Source: JACXTP01 sp963827905 (GTDB lineage Archaea; Thermoplasmatota; Thermoplasmata; Methanomassiliicoccales; UBA472). Taken from it: DNA of 64,000 bases. Shown here one piece after another: positions 1-9,349 of the stretch. The position numbers were made by a program, and so were the translations under genes. Numbering within the stretch: position 1 is the stretch's first letter; every line of letters starts with the position of its first letter. Below the pieces are notes generated by a model, which had not been told where the DNA came from, searched no databases, and saw only the letters and a list, made by a program, of their open reading frames with translations. The stretch spans positions 124,001-188,000 of the forward strand of contig CAWHCB010000007.1 in assembly GCA_963827905.1 (NCBI GenBank), given 5' to 3'.

Positions 1-1
1 G

Positions 2-75
2 CGGGCCCGGTGGGATTCGAACCCACGGCCCATCGGTTAAGAGCCGATTGCTCTACCTAGCTGAGCTACGGGCCC
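2..75 (-). tRNA. tRNA-Lys (anticodon CUU)
   Basis: The minus strand folds as a complete cloverleaf: a 7-bp acceptor stem (GGGCCCG with CGGGCCC), a D arm, a 5-bp anticodon stem (ATCGG/CCGAT) with loop CTCTTAA giving anticodon CUU, and a T arm with GTTCGAATC. The discriminator base is G at position 2. No intron is seen. Whether CCA is encoded cannot be told because the window begins here. Confidence 0.95.
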
Positions 76-167
76 GGTAAGTCGGCCATAATAAATGATG
101 ATAGATAAAGGTTTTGCACCAGGGACTTCGATGGCGCTCATCTAGAGAATACTGGATTAAACGATTA

Positions 168-839
168 TCATGTCGGATGGGCGTTTATCTCCACCGCTTT
201 GCCGTTCTTCACGAGAACACAGGCATAGGTCGCCGGCATGTATACGATGTCCTCCCTCATGAGGCGGTATTGACGCTTCCCGCTGGTGAAGGGGGGGATG
301 TCCTCAAGCACTCGGATGAGCACCAATGGCGCCCCTGAATCGTCCTCGCCACCGCAGGAATTGGACTGCAAAGGAGCGCTGCCCTCCATCTTTTCCTTCA
401 CTGGTACCGAACAGGGCGAGGTGGGCACCGACCTCCTCGTCGCCACCTTCTCACCGTCCAGCGACAGGGACCTGCACGCCACCACCTCCTCCACCACGGC
501 ATCGAAAAAATCCTTCTCCTCCGGAGTGAGCCTGGTGGTGTCCACCTTGCTGCCCATGCCCGCCCTCAACGCCATGCTCATTATCTTGGACATGCGGTAC
601 TGGAATATCGAGGAGCCCTTCTGCATGACCTTCTTGATCTCGCTCATCATGCTGGAGGCCTTCATGGAGGTGGGGTCCTTGCGCACCTCGTCCTCGCTGT
701 CGGACTTGAGCCTCTTCAAGTATTCCCTGAAGGCAGGGTAGAAGTCCCTCCTCACCTCGGTGGGCTCTCCCCCCTTGCTCTCGTTCCGATAGATCAATGT
801 GATCTCATTGAACTCGAGCTTACCGGGGGGCGGCGCCAT
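168..839 (-). CDS. gins51: Archaeal GINS complex subunit (GINS51 type)
   Basis: Replication-fork protein of the GINS complex, which works with MCM and a Cdc45/RecJ-like protein. The order is that of GINS51: an alpha-helical A domain first (residues about 1-130, with a Tyr/Phe-rich helix and 'PEEKDFFDAVV') and a small beta B domain last ('LVLIRVLEDIPPF', 'YRLMREDIVYMP'). A Ser/Thr/Pro-rich linker joins them. I start at the ATG at 839 (223 aa) because a TATA-like element (about 860-869 on the plus strand) lies 25 bases upstream, which suits a leaderless mRNA; an ATG at 863 would overlap that box. It is transcribed toward the tRNA and diverges from the DUF167 gene. Confidence 0.85.
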   Translation of the reverse strand: MAPPPGKLEFNEITLIYRNESKGGEPTEVRRDFYPAFREYLKRLKSDSEDEVRKDPTSMKASSMMSEIKKVMQKGSSIFQYRMSKIMSMALRAGMGSKVDTTRLTPEEKDFFDAVVEEVVACRSLSLDGEKVATRRSVPTSPCSVPVKEKMEGSAPLQSNSCGGEDDSGAPLVLIRVLEDIPPFTSGKRQYRLMREDIVYMPATYACVLVKNGKAVEINAHPT

Positions 840-942
840 CGTCGCACAGATTCGGTTGAGCATATAAGAGACTTATGCGTAGACTTTGTGTGTCCAGCCT
901 TGGAGATTAATGTTATATAAATCAGGCACCCTGAGGCTGGCC

Positions 943-1239
943 GTGGATAGTTCCAAGGCGCTCAGACGCAAGGGCCAGGGGACGGAGATGGACATCCATG
1001 TGGTGCCTGGGGCGAGCCGCTCCGAGTTCGGTGCGTATGACCAATGGAGGAGGCGTTTCCAGGTCAAGGTCAAGGAACCGCCGGAGGATGGTCGGGCCAA
1101 CCGAGAGGTGGAGAGGCTCGTCGGCGAACTGTTCCACTGCAAGGCCGTGATAGTGCGGGGTCAGACCGTAAGGGACAAGACGATGTTCTTGGAGGTCGAC
1201 CTGGTCAATGTCCGGCAGATATTGGAGGCCAGGGCATGA
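943..1239 (+). CDS. DUF167/YggU family protein
   Basis: Small protein of the DUF167 (YggU-like) family, function unknown. Family features visible are 'HVVPGASRSEF' near the N terminus, 'VKVKEPPEDGRANREV' in the middle and a C-terminal beta strand. I favour the GTG start at 943 (98 aa, the usual family length) because a TATA box (TTATATAA at 912-919) lies about 27 bases upstream; an ATG at 910 would overlap that box. Its stop overlaps the start of the Toprim gene as ATGA, so the two are probably translationally coupled. Confidence 0.8.
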   Translation: MDSSKALRRKGQGTEMDIHVVPGASRSEFGAYDQWRRRFQVKVKEPPEDGRANREVERLVGELFHCKAVIVRGQTVRDKTMFLEVDLVNVRQILEARA

Positions 1240-1670
1240 GCGATCGCTGGGACGCAACAGAACGTTTGCGCCAGCTCGGCCTGCTCCTCGACGAGCTGGC
1301 CGAAAGGCCTTCCCATAGCGTCATTCTGGTGGAGGGACGTCGGGACGTGGGGGGACTGAACCTCCTGGGCGTGCATGGGGAGATGATACAGGTGCAGAGC
1401 CGGGATGGCGTCCTGCACGTGGCCGAGCAATTGGCCCGAGAGGGCAAGGTGGCGATAATCCTCACGGATTGGGACCGGAAGGGTGGCCAGCTCAGTCGCC
1501 TTCTCAAACATTACCTTGCCTGCAACGGCGTCCCCTTCGACGAGGAGAAGAGGGTCCGAATGGCCCGCATCGTCAAGGGAGAGATCAAGGACGTAGAGTC
1601 TTTGCCCTCCTACTTCTCCCGGTTGGTCCGGGAGGCGGGCGTCACCGGCCCTGAAGGATTTCGAGATTGA
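1236..1670 (+). CDS. Small Toprim-domain protein (UPF0292-like)
   Basis: A 144-aa protein made almost entirely of a Toprim fold, as in the archaeal UPF0292 family. The Toprim signature is visible as the acidic 'ILVEGRRDV' motif near residue 28 and the 'ILTDWDRKG' DxD motif near residue 72. Such domains bind Mg2+ and occur in primases, topoisomerases and small nucleases; the activity of this short family is unproven. It overlaps the DUF167 stop by four bases. The strong leaderless promoter for gcvPA follows it, so it probably ends this small operon. Confidence 0.8.
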   Translation: MSDRWDATERLRQLGLLLDELAERPSHSVILVEGRRDVGGLNLLGVHGEMIQVQSRDGVLHVAEQLAREGKVAIILTDWDRKGGQLSRLLKHYLACNGVPFDEEKRVRMARIVKGEIKDVESLPSYFSRLVREAGVTGPEGFRD

Positions 1671-1756
1671 AGGGTCGCGCTGGACCTCCTCGGCCCCATA
1701 AGATGGTGCATCGAAAAGATATATATCCCGCCGGTGGTCAATCCAGAGCGATACGG

Positions 1757-3080
1757 ATGCCCATGGACCGAAGGATGCTGGACTACCTCGGGTTGCAGGA
1801 TGTGGAGCTGCTGTTCGATGACGTCCCCGAGGATGTGCGGATGGAGAGGCTGGACCTGCCCGACGGTCTGAGCGAGCCGGAAACGGTCCGGGCCATCAAG
1901 GAGATGCTTCGACCCAATGTCACCGCCGAGGACATGCCCAGCTTCCTTGGGGGAGGAATATACAACCATTTCATCCCCGCCACGGTGCGGAGCATAATCT
2001 CGCGTTCCGAGCTGATCACCTCCTACACACCCTATCAGTCGGAGATCTCGCAGGGGATGCTGCAGATCATGTTCGAGTACCAGAGCATGTTGTCCAGGCT
2101 CACCGGGATGGAGGTGGTCAACTCCTCCAACTACGATGCGTCCACCGCCCTGGGGGAGGCGGCCACCATGTCCTACCGGATTCGCCCCCGCAGGAAGTTC
2201 CTGGTGCCGGAGGCCATGAGCTGGGAGAAGAAGAGCGTCCTGCGCAATTACACGGCGGGATTGGGCATGGAGATGGTCGAATACGCCTACGATCCTTACA
2301 CTGGAGGGGCGGACCGGGACGACCTCGTGTCCAAGTTCAGCGAGGAGGTGAGCGGGGTCTACCTGGAGGTTCCGAACCTGTTCGGCGTCATCGACCCCAT
2401 CGCCCCCAAGCTCCGTTCGCTGTTCCCGGACACGGTCCTCATCGTCGGGGTGAACCCGATATCACTGGGCGTGGTCACCCCTCCGGGCGAATACGGCGCG
2501 GACATCGTCATCGGCGAGGGCCAGGCGCTCGGTTCCCCCATGAACTTCGGGGGCCCGCTCCTGGGAATATTCGCCTCGAGGATGGAGCATGTGCGGAAGA
2601 TGCCGGGGCGCCTCATCGGCATGACCAAGGACGCCTCAGGCCGTCGGGCCTACTGCATGACCCTGCAGACCCGGGAACAGCACATTCGTCGCGGCAAGGC
2701 CACCTCCAACATCTGTACCAACGAGGCGTTGATGGCGGCAGCCGCGGTGGTCTATCTGGCCACGGTGGGTGGGAACGGTTTGAGGGAGATCGCCGCCATA
2801 AACATCCAGAACGCCAGGGAGCTCATGGAGCGCATCGATGAGGTCCAGGGCTTCGACTCACCCCTCTTCGAGGCCTCCCATTTCAACGAGTTCGTCATCA
2901 GCACCCCGGTGCGCCCGGAGAAGGTGAACAAGCTGCTGCTCAAGCACCGGGTGATCGGGGGCATCCCCCTGCAGGCCCATGTGCCCCGCATGGTGGACCA
3001 GATGTTGCTTTGCACCACCGAGCTGCACACCCGCGCGGACCATGACCATGTTGATCGAAGCGCTCAAGGAGGTGGCCTGA
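1757..3080 (+). CDS. gcvPA: Glycine dehydrogenase (decarboxylating) subunit 1, with a one-base frameshift
   Basis: Alpha half of the split P-protein of the glycine cleavage system, which decarboxylates glycine with PLP together with GcvPB. About 440 aa once corrected. Typical motifs are 'SCGY'-region equivalents near 'ITSYTPYQSEISQGMLQ' and 'TREQHIRRGKATSNICTNEAL'. The start at 1757 sits about 30 bases after a TATA box (AGATATATA, about 1719-1727), so it is probably leaderless. Near 3036-3041 one extra C shifts the frame: removing it gives the normal ending 'MLIEALKEVA' and a TGA at 3078-3080 that overlaps the gcvPB ATG. As sequenced, the two genes read as one 900+ residue protein, which I think is an artefact. 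Confidence 0.9.
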
Positions 3081-4543
3081 TGTATCGCCAGGCCCGATAT
3101 GAGGACCGTTCGATATTCGAGCTGACGGGGGAGGCGGATTTCTGCCTGAGGAAGGCGCCGACCCAGAACATAGGCCTGCCTGAGGGCATGTCCCGGGAAG
3201 GGAGCTGTCTGCCTGACCTCCCGGAACGCCAGGTGGTGAAGCACTACACCAACCTTTCCCAGATGAACTTCGGAGTGGACAACGGGCTCTACCCCCTGGG
3301 CTCGTGCACCATGAAGTACAACCCGAAGTACTGCGACCAAGTGGCCGCTCTGCCCTCGGTCGCCTCGGTGCACCCGAACCAGGAGGAGGAGACGGTGCAA
3401 GGCTCCCTCCGCCTGATGTACGAACTGGAACTGGCATTGTGCAAGATCTCTGGGATGGACGCGGTGACGCTGCAACCGGCCGCCGGCGCTCATGGCGAGT
3501 TCACCGGGATGCTGATAGTCAAGGCCTACCACGCCAAACGGGGGGACAAGCGCATCGAGGTCATCGTGCCGGACGCGGCCCATGGCACCAATCCCGCCAG
3601 CGCGGCCATGGCCGGTTACAATGTCATCGAGATCCCCTCGGATGCGGACGGCTGCGTCGACCTAGGGGCGCTCAAGTCCGCCCTTTCCCCGCGCACCGCC
3701 GCCTTCATGATCACCAACCCCAACACCTTGGGCATATTCGAGGGTCGCATCAGGGAGGTGGCCAAACTGGTCCATGCTTCCGGAGGTCTCCTCTACTATG
3801 ATGGCGCCAACTTCAACGCCATCCTGGGGCACACCTCGCCAGGCCTGATGGACTTCGATATCGTGCACTTCAACCTGCACAAGACGTTCGCAACGCCGCA
3901 TGGCGGCGGAGGCCCGGGAGCAGGGCCGGTGGGGGTCAAGGCCCACCTGGAACCGTTCCTTCCCGTGCCCAGGGTGGTAAAGCGGGGAGACCGTTACGCG
4001 CTCGAATTCGACCGCCAGGACAGCATCGGGAAGGTGCGCTCGTTCTATGGCAACTTCGCCGTTCTGGTGCGCGCCTACGCCTACATCCTCCGCAATGGAG
4101 GGGACGGTCTGAGGGAGGTGTCGCAACGGGCAGTGCTCAATTCCAACTACCTGAGGCAGAGGTTGCAGGGGGTCTATGATCTGCCCTACGGCGAACTGCG
4201 GAAGCATGAGTTCGTGGTGAGCGCGAAACGTCTGACCATGGAGAAGGAGGTGCGCGCCCTGGACGTGGCCAAACGACTTTTGGACTACGGCTACATGTCA
4301 CCGACCATTTACTTCCCGGCCCTGGTCCCGGAGGCGTTGATGATCGAACCCACCGAGACCGAGACCAAGTTCGACCTCGACCTCTTCGCTGATGCCATGA
4401 TCGCCATCGCCGAGGAGGACCCTGAACTGGTGAAGGGTGCGCCCCACTCCACCTCGAGGCAACGGGTGGACGAGCTCTTCGCCGCCAAGGAACTGATCCT
4501 CAACTTTGATGCCTACCTGGCGAAAAAGGATAAGTTCGGCTGA
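3080..4543 (+). CDS. gcvPB: Glycine dehydrogenase (decarboxylating) subunit 2
   Basis: Beta half of the split P-protein, 487 aa, carrying the PLP-binding lysine in 'LHKTFATPHGGGGPG' and the conserved 'GLYPLGSCTMKYNPK' motif. It forms the active alpha2-beta2 glycine decarboxylase with GcvPA, passing the aminomethyl group to lipoylated H protein. The ATG at 3080 overlaps the restored gcvPA stop (TGATG). No genes for the T, H or L proteins are in this window, so the rest of the system must lie elsewhere. Confidence 0.95.
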   Translation: MYRQARYEDRSIFELTGEADFCLRKAPTQNIGLPEGMSREGSCLPDLPERQVVKHYTNLSQMNFGVDNGLYPLGSCTMKYNPKYCDQVAALPSVASVHPNQEEETVQGSLRLMYELELALCKISGMDAVTLQPAAGAHGEFTGMLIVKAYHAKRGDKRIEVIVPDAAHGTNPASAAMAGYNVIEIPSDADGCVDLGALKSALSPRTAAFMITNPNTLGIFEGRIREVAKLVHASGGLLYYDGANFNAILGHTSPGLMDFDIVHFNLHKTFATPHGGGGPGAGPVGVKAHLEPFLPVPRVVKRGDRYALEFDRQDSIGKVRSFYGNFAVLVRAYAYILRNGGDGLREVSQRAVLNSNYLRQRLQGVYDLPYGELRKHEFVVSAKRLTMEKEVRALDVAKRLLDYGYMSPTIYFPALVPEALMIEPTETETKFDLDLFADAMIAIAEEDPELVKGAPHSTSRQRVDELFAAKELILNFDAYLAKKDKFG

Positions 4544-4557
4544 AGAGATTGGGGCGC

Positions 4558-5163
4558 ATGAAACGCGGAGCGTTCTTCGTCCTAGAGGGCATCGACGGCT
4601 CAGGGAAAAGCACCTTGGCCGATCGGTTGGCTGAGCGGGTGCGGAAGGAGCTGGGACGGGAATGCGTGGTCACGGCCGAGCCGTCCACCCTCTGGACCGG
4701 GGACGCGGTGCGCCGGGCCAATCAAGAGGGCATCGATGATGCGGCGGAGGCGTTGCTCTTCGTAGCGGACCGAGCATTGCACACCGGCCAGATCCAAGGA
4801 TGGATGGCAGAGGGCCAGGTGGTCGTTTGCGACCGCTACTATGCCTCCACCATCGCCTATCAGAGCGCAGCGCTGCAAGACCGAATGGCCGACCCGACGG
4901 AATGGCTCTGGGAGCTGAACCGACCTGTCGTCATCGAACCTGATGCCGTTTTCCTTCTCACCATCCCCCCGGAAAAGGCCCTGGACCGATTGAGCTCCCG
5001 TACCGGTAGGAGCAAGTTCGAGAAGCTGGACTACCTGCGCAAGGTGGACCGAGCGTACCGAAGCTGGGCCGAGAGGGACCGCAACATAATGTTGGTGGAT
5101 GCCGACCGGCCCATCGATGAGGTGACGGCGGAGACGTTCAATCTTCTCCGGAAGAAGCTATAA
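4558..5163 (+). CDS. tmk: Thymidylate kinase
   Basis: dTMP kinase, 201 aa, phosphorylating dTMP to dTDP for DNA synthesis. It has the P-loop 'GIDGSGKST' near residue 11, the 'DRYYASTIAYQ' DRx motif near residue 92, and a C-terminal LID-type segment 'SRTGRSKFEK'. I chose the ATG at 4558, 14 bases after the gcvPB stop; an in-frame TTG at 4549 is possible. It is probably in the same transcript as gcvPB. Confidence 0.93.
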   Translation: MKRGAFFVLEGIDGSGKSTLADRLAERVRKELGRECVVTAEPSTLWTGDAVRRANQEGIDDAAEALLFVADRALHTGQIQGWMAEGQVVVCDRYYASTIAYQSAALQDRMADPTEWLWELNRPVVIEPDAVFLLTIPPEKALDRLSSRTGRSKFEKLDYLRKVDRAYRSWAERDRNIMLVDADRPIDEVTAETFNLLRKKL

Positions 5164-5187
5164 AACCGGAACGAGGTATCGAGGGAC

Positions 5188-6381
5188 ATGCACCCCTCGG
5201 AGAGCATACGCGGCATGAAGAGCGCTCGGCTGAAGGACAAGAGGATCGTCCTGGCCATAACCGGGTCCATCGCTGCGGTGGAGTGCTTGGAGCTGGCTCG
5301 GGAGCTCATCCGCCATGGCGCAGACGTCCATGCCGTGCTTTCCAAGGACGGGGCCAAGCTCATCACCCCTTGGGCCATGGAGTTCGCCACCGGTCATCCG
5401 GCCATCGTGGAGCTGGACGGGAGGGTGCAGCACGTGGACCTGCTGGGGGATTCCTCAGACCGGGCCGACCTACTATTGATCGCACCATGTACCGCCAACA
5501 CATTGTCCAAGCTCGCGGTCGGCATCGATGACACGCCGGTCACCACCATGGCCACCATCGCCCTGGGCACGGGGGTTCCGATACTCATCGCTCCGGCCAT
5601 GCATGCGTCCATGCTCCACAATCCCTTCGTGCAGGAGAACATCGTGAGGCTGAGAGGCGTTGGGGTGGGGTTCATCGGCCCAAGGATGGAGGGGAAGAAG
5701 GCCAAGATCGCTGACAACGAGGAGATCGTGGCCCGGGTCATTCGGACCTTGAACGGGGGCGGTTACGAGGGCAAGAAGGTATTGATCATAGGTGGTTCCT
5801 CGGAGGAGCCCATCGACGATATGCGCATCATTACCAACCGAGGCACCGGTGAGACCGCCGTCGAGCTGGCCAAGGCCGCGTTCTTCCAAGGGGCGGAGGT
5901 GGAGCTGTGGATGGGCCGTTGCCAGATGCCTTTGCCCAATTACATCCCGACCAAACGATTCGTCACCGTCGAGGACCTTTTAGGCCTGGTCGATGGATTG
6001 GACCATGACCTGGTGCTGGTCCCCGCCGCCCTGTCCGACTATGCGCCATCACGCAAAAAAGGGAAGATGGCCTCTGACCAAGGAGGGATGACTCTAGAGC
6101 TAAGGGCCGTGCCGAAGGTCCTGCCCAAGATCGTAGGTAAGGCGAAGGTGGTGGGTTTCAAGGCGGAATCGGGGGTCCGGGATGAAGAGCTTATATCTCG
6201 GGCGATGGAAAGGTTGGAGAGGCATGGCCTGGACGCCATGGTCGCCAACGATCTTCGCAACGTGCGGATGGGGACCACCGAGGTCTATCTGGTGGAGAGA
6301 GGTTCCAACCCGATCATGCTCAGGGGCAGCAAGTCGGAGGTGGCCTGGGGCATAATGTCCGAGCTGAGAGGTCTGCTATGA
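5188..6381 (+). CDS. coaBC: Bifunctional phosphopantothenoylcysteine decarboxylase / phosphopantothenate-cysteine ligase
   Basis: Two steps of CoA synthesis in one 397-aa protein. The N-terminal flavin-dependent CoaC domain (residues about 15-185) has 'AITGSIAAVE', the substrate motif 'APAMHASM' and 'IAPCTANTLSKLAVGIDDT'. The C-terminal CoaB ligase domain follows, with 'IIGGSSEEPID' and 'RIITNRGTGETAVELA'. The start at 5188 gives the N terminus 'MHPSESIRG' typical of archaeal Dfp proteins, and a TATA-like CTATAAAA (about 5157-5165) lies 25-30 bases upstream. Its stop overlaps the pantoate kinase start (ATGA), linking two CoA-pathway genes. Confidence 0.95.
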   Translation: MHPSESIRGMKSARLKDKRIVLAITGSIAAVECLELARELIRHGADVHAVLSKDGAKLITPWAMEFATGHPAIVELDGRVQHVDLLGDSSDRADLLLIAPCTANTLSKLAVGIDDTPVTTMATIALGTGVPILIAPAMHASMLHNPFVQENIVRLRGVGVGFIGPRMEGKKAKIADNEEIVARVIRTLNGGGYEGKKVLIIGGSSEEPIDDMRIITNRGTGETAVELAKAAFFQGAEVELWMGRCQMPLPNYIPTKRFVTVEDLLGLVDGLDHDLVLVPAALSDYAPSRKKGKMASDQGGMTLELRAVPKVLPKIVGKAKVVGFKAESGVRDEELISRAMERLERHGLDAMVANDLRNVRMGTTEVYLVERGSNPIMLRGSKSEVAWGIMSELRGLL

Positions 6382-7242
6382 GACAGGCCACCGCCTTCTG
6401 CCCTGGGCACATCACCGGTTTCTTTCAGATCTGTCGACACGAGAACGTGTTGGAGACGGGCTCGCGCGGGGCGGGCTTCTGTGTCCGGTTGGGGGCCCAG
6501 TCCCGCGTGGTCCTCAAAGAGGGCGTGGGCAAGGTAGAGGTCAAGATAAACGGCGCCAGGGCGAAGGCCCACGTCACCGAAAGGGCGGTCCGGCATCTGC
6601 TGGGGGAGGAAAAGTTGGACGTTGACGTGTTCACCACCCTGCAACTGCCGGTGTCCCAAGGCTTCGGCATGAGCGCAGCGGGGGCTTTGTCATCCGCCAT
6701 GGCATTGACGGAACTGCTCGGTCTGGGCGAGGAGGAGGCCTACACCGCGGCCCACATCGCTGAGGTGGAGAGCGGCACCGGCCTTGGCGACGTAGCGGCT
6801 CTGCAGTGCACCGGCGTGACCTATCGAAAGAGGGAGGGCCTGCCGCCGTTCGGGGAGGTGCAGCGCATCCCCGGCGACTTCGACATGGTGCTGGCCCGGG
6901 TCGGTCCGAGCATCGACACCTCAACGGTGATCCTCGACCCTCAAAGATCGGCGGCCATCAATCGAGCCGGGGAGGAGTGCCTGGAGAGGTTCGCCAAGAA
7001 AAAGGACCTCTACAACCTCCTGGACCTAGCGGTCGATTTCACGGCCAGCTCTGGCCTTTTGACAGAGAGGGTGAGGAAGGCCCTGGTGAGCATCGACGGG
7101 CTGGGTCTCGGGATCGATGTGCATGGTGGGCAACTCGGTCTTCGCGGCCGGACCGGACCTGGACGGGCTGGACCGTCAGCTGCGCCGTTTCGGGTTGACC
7201 TTCAGGACCAGCGTCGACCTGGAAGGGGCAAGGTTGCTCTGA
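6378..7242 (+). CDS. Pantoate kinase (GHMP family), with a one-base frameshift
   Basis: Archaeal pantoate kinase, which makes 4-phosphopantoate in the archaeal route to CoA. The N terminus 'FCPGHITGFFQIC' and the GHMP ATP-binding motif 'PVSQGFGMSAAGALSSA' are characteristic. One extra G in the run at about 7110-7112 breaks the frame. Dropping it restores the usual C terminus ('GLGSMCMVGNSVFAAG') and a TGA at 7240-7242, giving about 287 aa. It overlaps coaBC by four bases, and its restored 3' end overlaps the convergent DUF357 gene by about 41 bases. Confidence 0.88.
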
Positions 7243-7537
7243 TCGACTCGTACAATGTGAAAAGCTGGTCGTCCTGGCCCACGTCAAAAAGACCCACGCG
7301 AGCGCCGCAGTCCAACCATCCATGGGCATAGTTGACGCAGGCGAAGGCGTTCACCAGGTCGCCTTGGTCCCGGAAATGAACCGCGTCTTGGTAGTAGGTG
7401 TTGGCCATCTCCAGGAAGCTATCGGCGAGCTTTTTGTTGAAGGACCGTTCCGGAGCGGCCACCTTCACCTTGCCCAAGGCCCTTTTGGTAATGTCCAGGT
7501 ACCTCTGCACATGCTCGGGGGTGAGGTGGTCCCGCAT
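7202..7537 (-). CDS. DUF357 family protein
   Basis: All-helical 111-aa archaeal protein of the DUF357 family, function unknown. The family signature is 'DQGDLVNAFACVNYAHGW' followed by 'LDCGARVGLF'. Its ATG lies just after the TAG stop of herA on the same strand (stop at 7540-7542, start at 7537), so it is almost certainly in the herA transcript. The 3' end runs into the convergent pantoate kinase gene. Confidence 0.85.
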   Translation of the reverse strand: MRDHLTPEHVQRYLDITKRALGKVKVAAPERSFNKKLADSFLEMANTYYQDAVHFRDQGDLVNAFACVNYAHGWLDCGARVGLFDVGQDDQLFTLYESIRATLPLPGRRWS

Positions 7538-7539
7538 AT

Positions 7540-9198
7540 CTACCTCGTCGGTATGATCTCCACGCTCTCCCCACCGTGCTTCGACTCCCTGGGCCTCACC
7601 TCGATGAAGAGGGGGTTCTGGATGTTGCCTCCGACGATCAAGGCCACGCCGATGGGCAGTCGTTGGATCTCGTCGTCCATGCCCTCAGCTATGCCCTCGA
7701 GGGAGTTGGTGATGGCCTTGAGATCGTTGGGATTGGTCACCTTCAATATCATCTGGGTGTTGCACTGGCTGAGCACGTTCTTGTCTATCTTCGCCGCTCT
7801 CTGGCTGATGATGGTGAGACCGAGACCGAACTTGCGCCCCTCGGCGGCGATGGTGCGCAGGATCTTGCTCGAGGCGGAAAGGCCCTGTTGCGGGCACCAG
7901 TTGTGCGCTTCCTCGCATACGAGCATCATCGGTGGGACCTTGCCCAGCTTGCGCAGCTCGAACAATGCGGACGCTATTCTGTTGACAATGAGCTCGGCAA
8001 TGTCCGGGGGCGTGCCGCGAAGGTTGATTATGGTCATCTTGCCCTTGACCACCAGCTCATCGATCTTGGTGCCCTGGGGGGCGAAGATCTTGACCTCGTC
8101 CAGATACTCCAGTTCAGCGATGAGGGAGTTGTTGTTGCTGTCCTCCTCGGACTCCAGAATGGCGATGATGTCCCTCAGTCCATAGTCCTTCTTCACGGAC
8201 TTCACGCTGTCGATGGCCTTGCGCAATGAGGTAAGGAATGTCTTCCCGTTCTTGATCTGGGTGAGGGCCAACAGGTCCCTGGCCTCTATGTTGCCCAGGG
8301 TGAACTTGAGCGGTTTCGCCTTCGGGTTGGCGGTGGTGTCGGTGGCGAACTCCAATATCTGGTCGGCAAAGCCGCGAGGTTCGATCTTGAAATCCCTCGC
8401 CCCCTTGGGCTTGGAACCGGTCTCGCGCATGGCACCATACTCGCCATGAGGGTCGATGACCAGGACCGTCACCTCATGCTTCATGAGCTCCTCGATGAGG
8501 TCGCCACAGAGGAAGCTCTTGCCCCCACCGGTCTTGGCGAGGATGCAGACGTGCTTCTGCACCATGGAGTTGATGTCCACCTCGACGCGGATGTTGTGAC
8601 CGAAGAGGAGTCCCAGGTAGGCGCCGGTGGGGGTGCCTTCCTTGAGACCGATGACGTTCTTGATGAGCTCGTCCTTGGCGCGGAATATGGTATCCCCGGC
8701 CTTGAAGGGCGTGCGATTTACTTGGAGCAGGTTTCTGTCATCCCGGTAGCCGAGGACGTCGACCTTGGCGATGACTATCTCGTCGATCTCGACGGAGCCT
8801 CCGTCGGAGATGCGCTTGGCCTTTTCCAAGGTGAGGTCGGTCTTGCGCTCCACATCGACGATCTGGCCCAAGGTCCATCCATCGTGCTGATGCTTGACCA
8901 TGACATATTCCATCTTATCTATGTCGCCAATAAGACGGGAGTGGAAGTTGGTAGTGCCGACATTACCGAAGATCACACCGACGCCGTCCAGGTCCCCGTA
9001 TTGCGGGTCCTTGACGATATGAGTGGGCGGGCCTCGCGGTTTGGGCTTGGCCAGTTCAGAGGGGTGAACCGTTGGCTCAGGCTCGCTCGGGTCGTCCTCC
9101 CCGACGTCCTCGTACAAGGGCTCGTTCTCCGCGACCTCTTCCTTATCCGACCGTTCATCGGCTAGGCTGGCCGAAATCTCTGATTCGCTCTGCTGCAT
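7540..9198 (-). CDS. herA: HerA-type DNA helicase/translocase ATPase
   Basis: HerA family (HAS-barrel plus FtsK/VirB4-like ATPase), 552 aa. HerA works with the NurA nuclease and Mre11-Rad50 in DNA end resection. The N terminus is acidic and low-complexity, followed by a HAS-barrel region ('GVGVIFGNVGTTNFHSRL'). The ATPase domain has Walker A 'AKTGGGKS', 'VIDPHGEYG', Walker B 'LVCEEAHN' and 'RTIAAEGRKFG'. I start at 9198 rather than the GTG at 9213 because a TATA box (9213-9222) lies about 20-25 bases upstream. NurA, Mre11 and Rad50 are not in this window. The stop codon is TAG. Confidence 0.92.
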   Translation of the reverse strand: MQQSESEISASLADERSDKEEVAENEPLYEDVGEDDPSEPEPTVHPSELAKPKPRGPPTHIVKDPQYGDLDGVGVIFGNVGTTNFHSRLIGDIDKMEYVMVKHQHDGWTLGQIVDVERKTDLTLEKAKRISDGGSVEIDEIVIAKVDVLGYRDDRNLLQVNRTPFKAGDTIFRAKDELIKNVIGLKEGTPTGAYLGLLFGHNIRVEVDINSMVQKHVCILAKTGGGKSFLCGDLIEELMKHEVTVLVIDPHGEYGAMRETGSKPKGARDFKIEPRGFADQILEFATDTTANPKAKPLKFTLGNIEARDLLALTQIKNGKTFLTSLRKAIDSVKSVKKDYGLRDIIAILESEEDSNNNSLIAELEYLDEVKIFAPQGTKIDELVVKGKMTIINLRGTPPDIAELIVNRIASALFELRKLGKVPPMMLVCEEAHNWCPQQGLSASSKILRTIAAEGRKFGLGLTIISQRAAKIDKNVLSQCNTQMILKVTNPNDLKAITNSLEGIAEGMDDEIQRLPIGVALIVGGNIQNPLFIEVRPRESKHGGESVEIIPTR

Positions 9199-9212
9199 CC
9201 CAATCCCGGGCA

Positions 9213-9222
9213 CTATATAATA
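9213..9222 (-). promoter_or_regulatory. TATA box of herA
   Basis: TATTATATAG on the minus strand, 15-24 bases before the chosen herA ATG at 9198. It fits a nearly leaderless archaeal transcript and decides against the upstream GTG start. Confidence 0.6.
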
Positions 9223-9349
9223 CGGAGGACATAAAAATGTTTCCGGACCAACCCCATGCCATGTTCAATGATCATCAATGAATGAAGAGATCGGGATAAG
9301 GTGCAAGGCAATCGAATCCCTTAATAGCAACCAGCGTGATGCCGGGACG

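Noticed and set aside
1667..4543. A genuine single-chain glycine decarboxylase
   Set aside because: The junction contains a complete gcvPA end and gcvPB start in a neighbouring frame, so one extra base explains it.
7540..7542. TAG stops as possible pyrrolysine codons
   Set aside because: At least herA, marC, marker protein 8, the PIN gene, Elp3 and the COG1709-like gene end at TAG exactly where the family ends; read-through in marC would add only a short tail. No sign of recoding.
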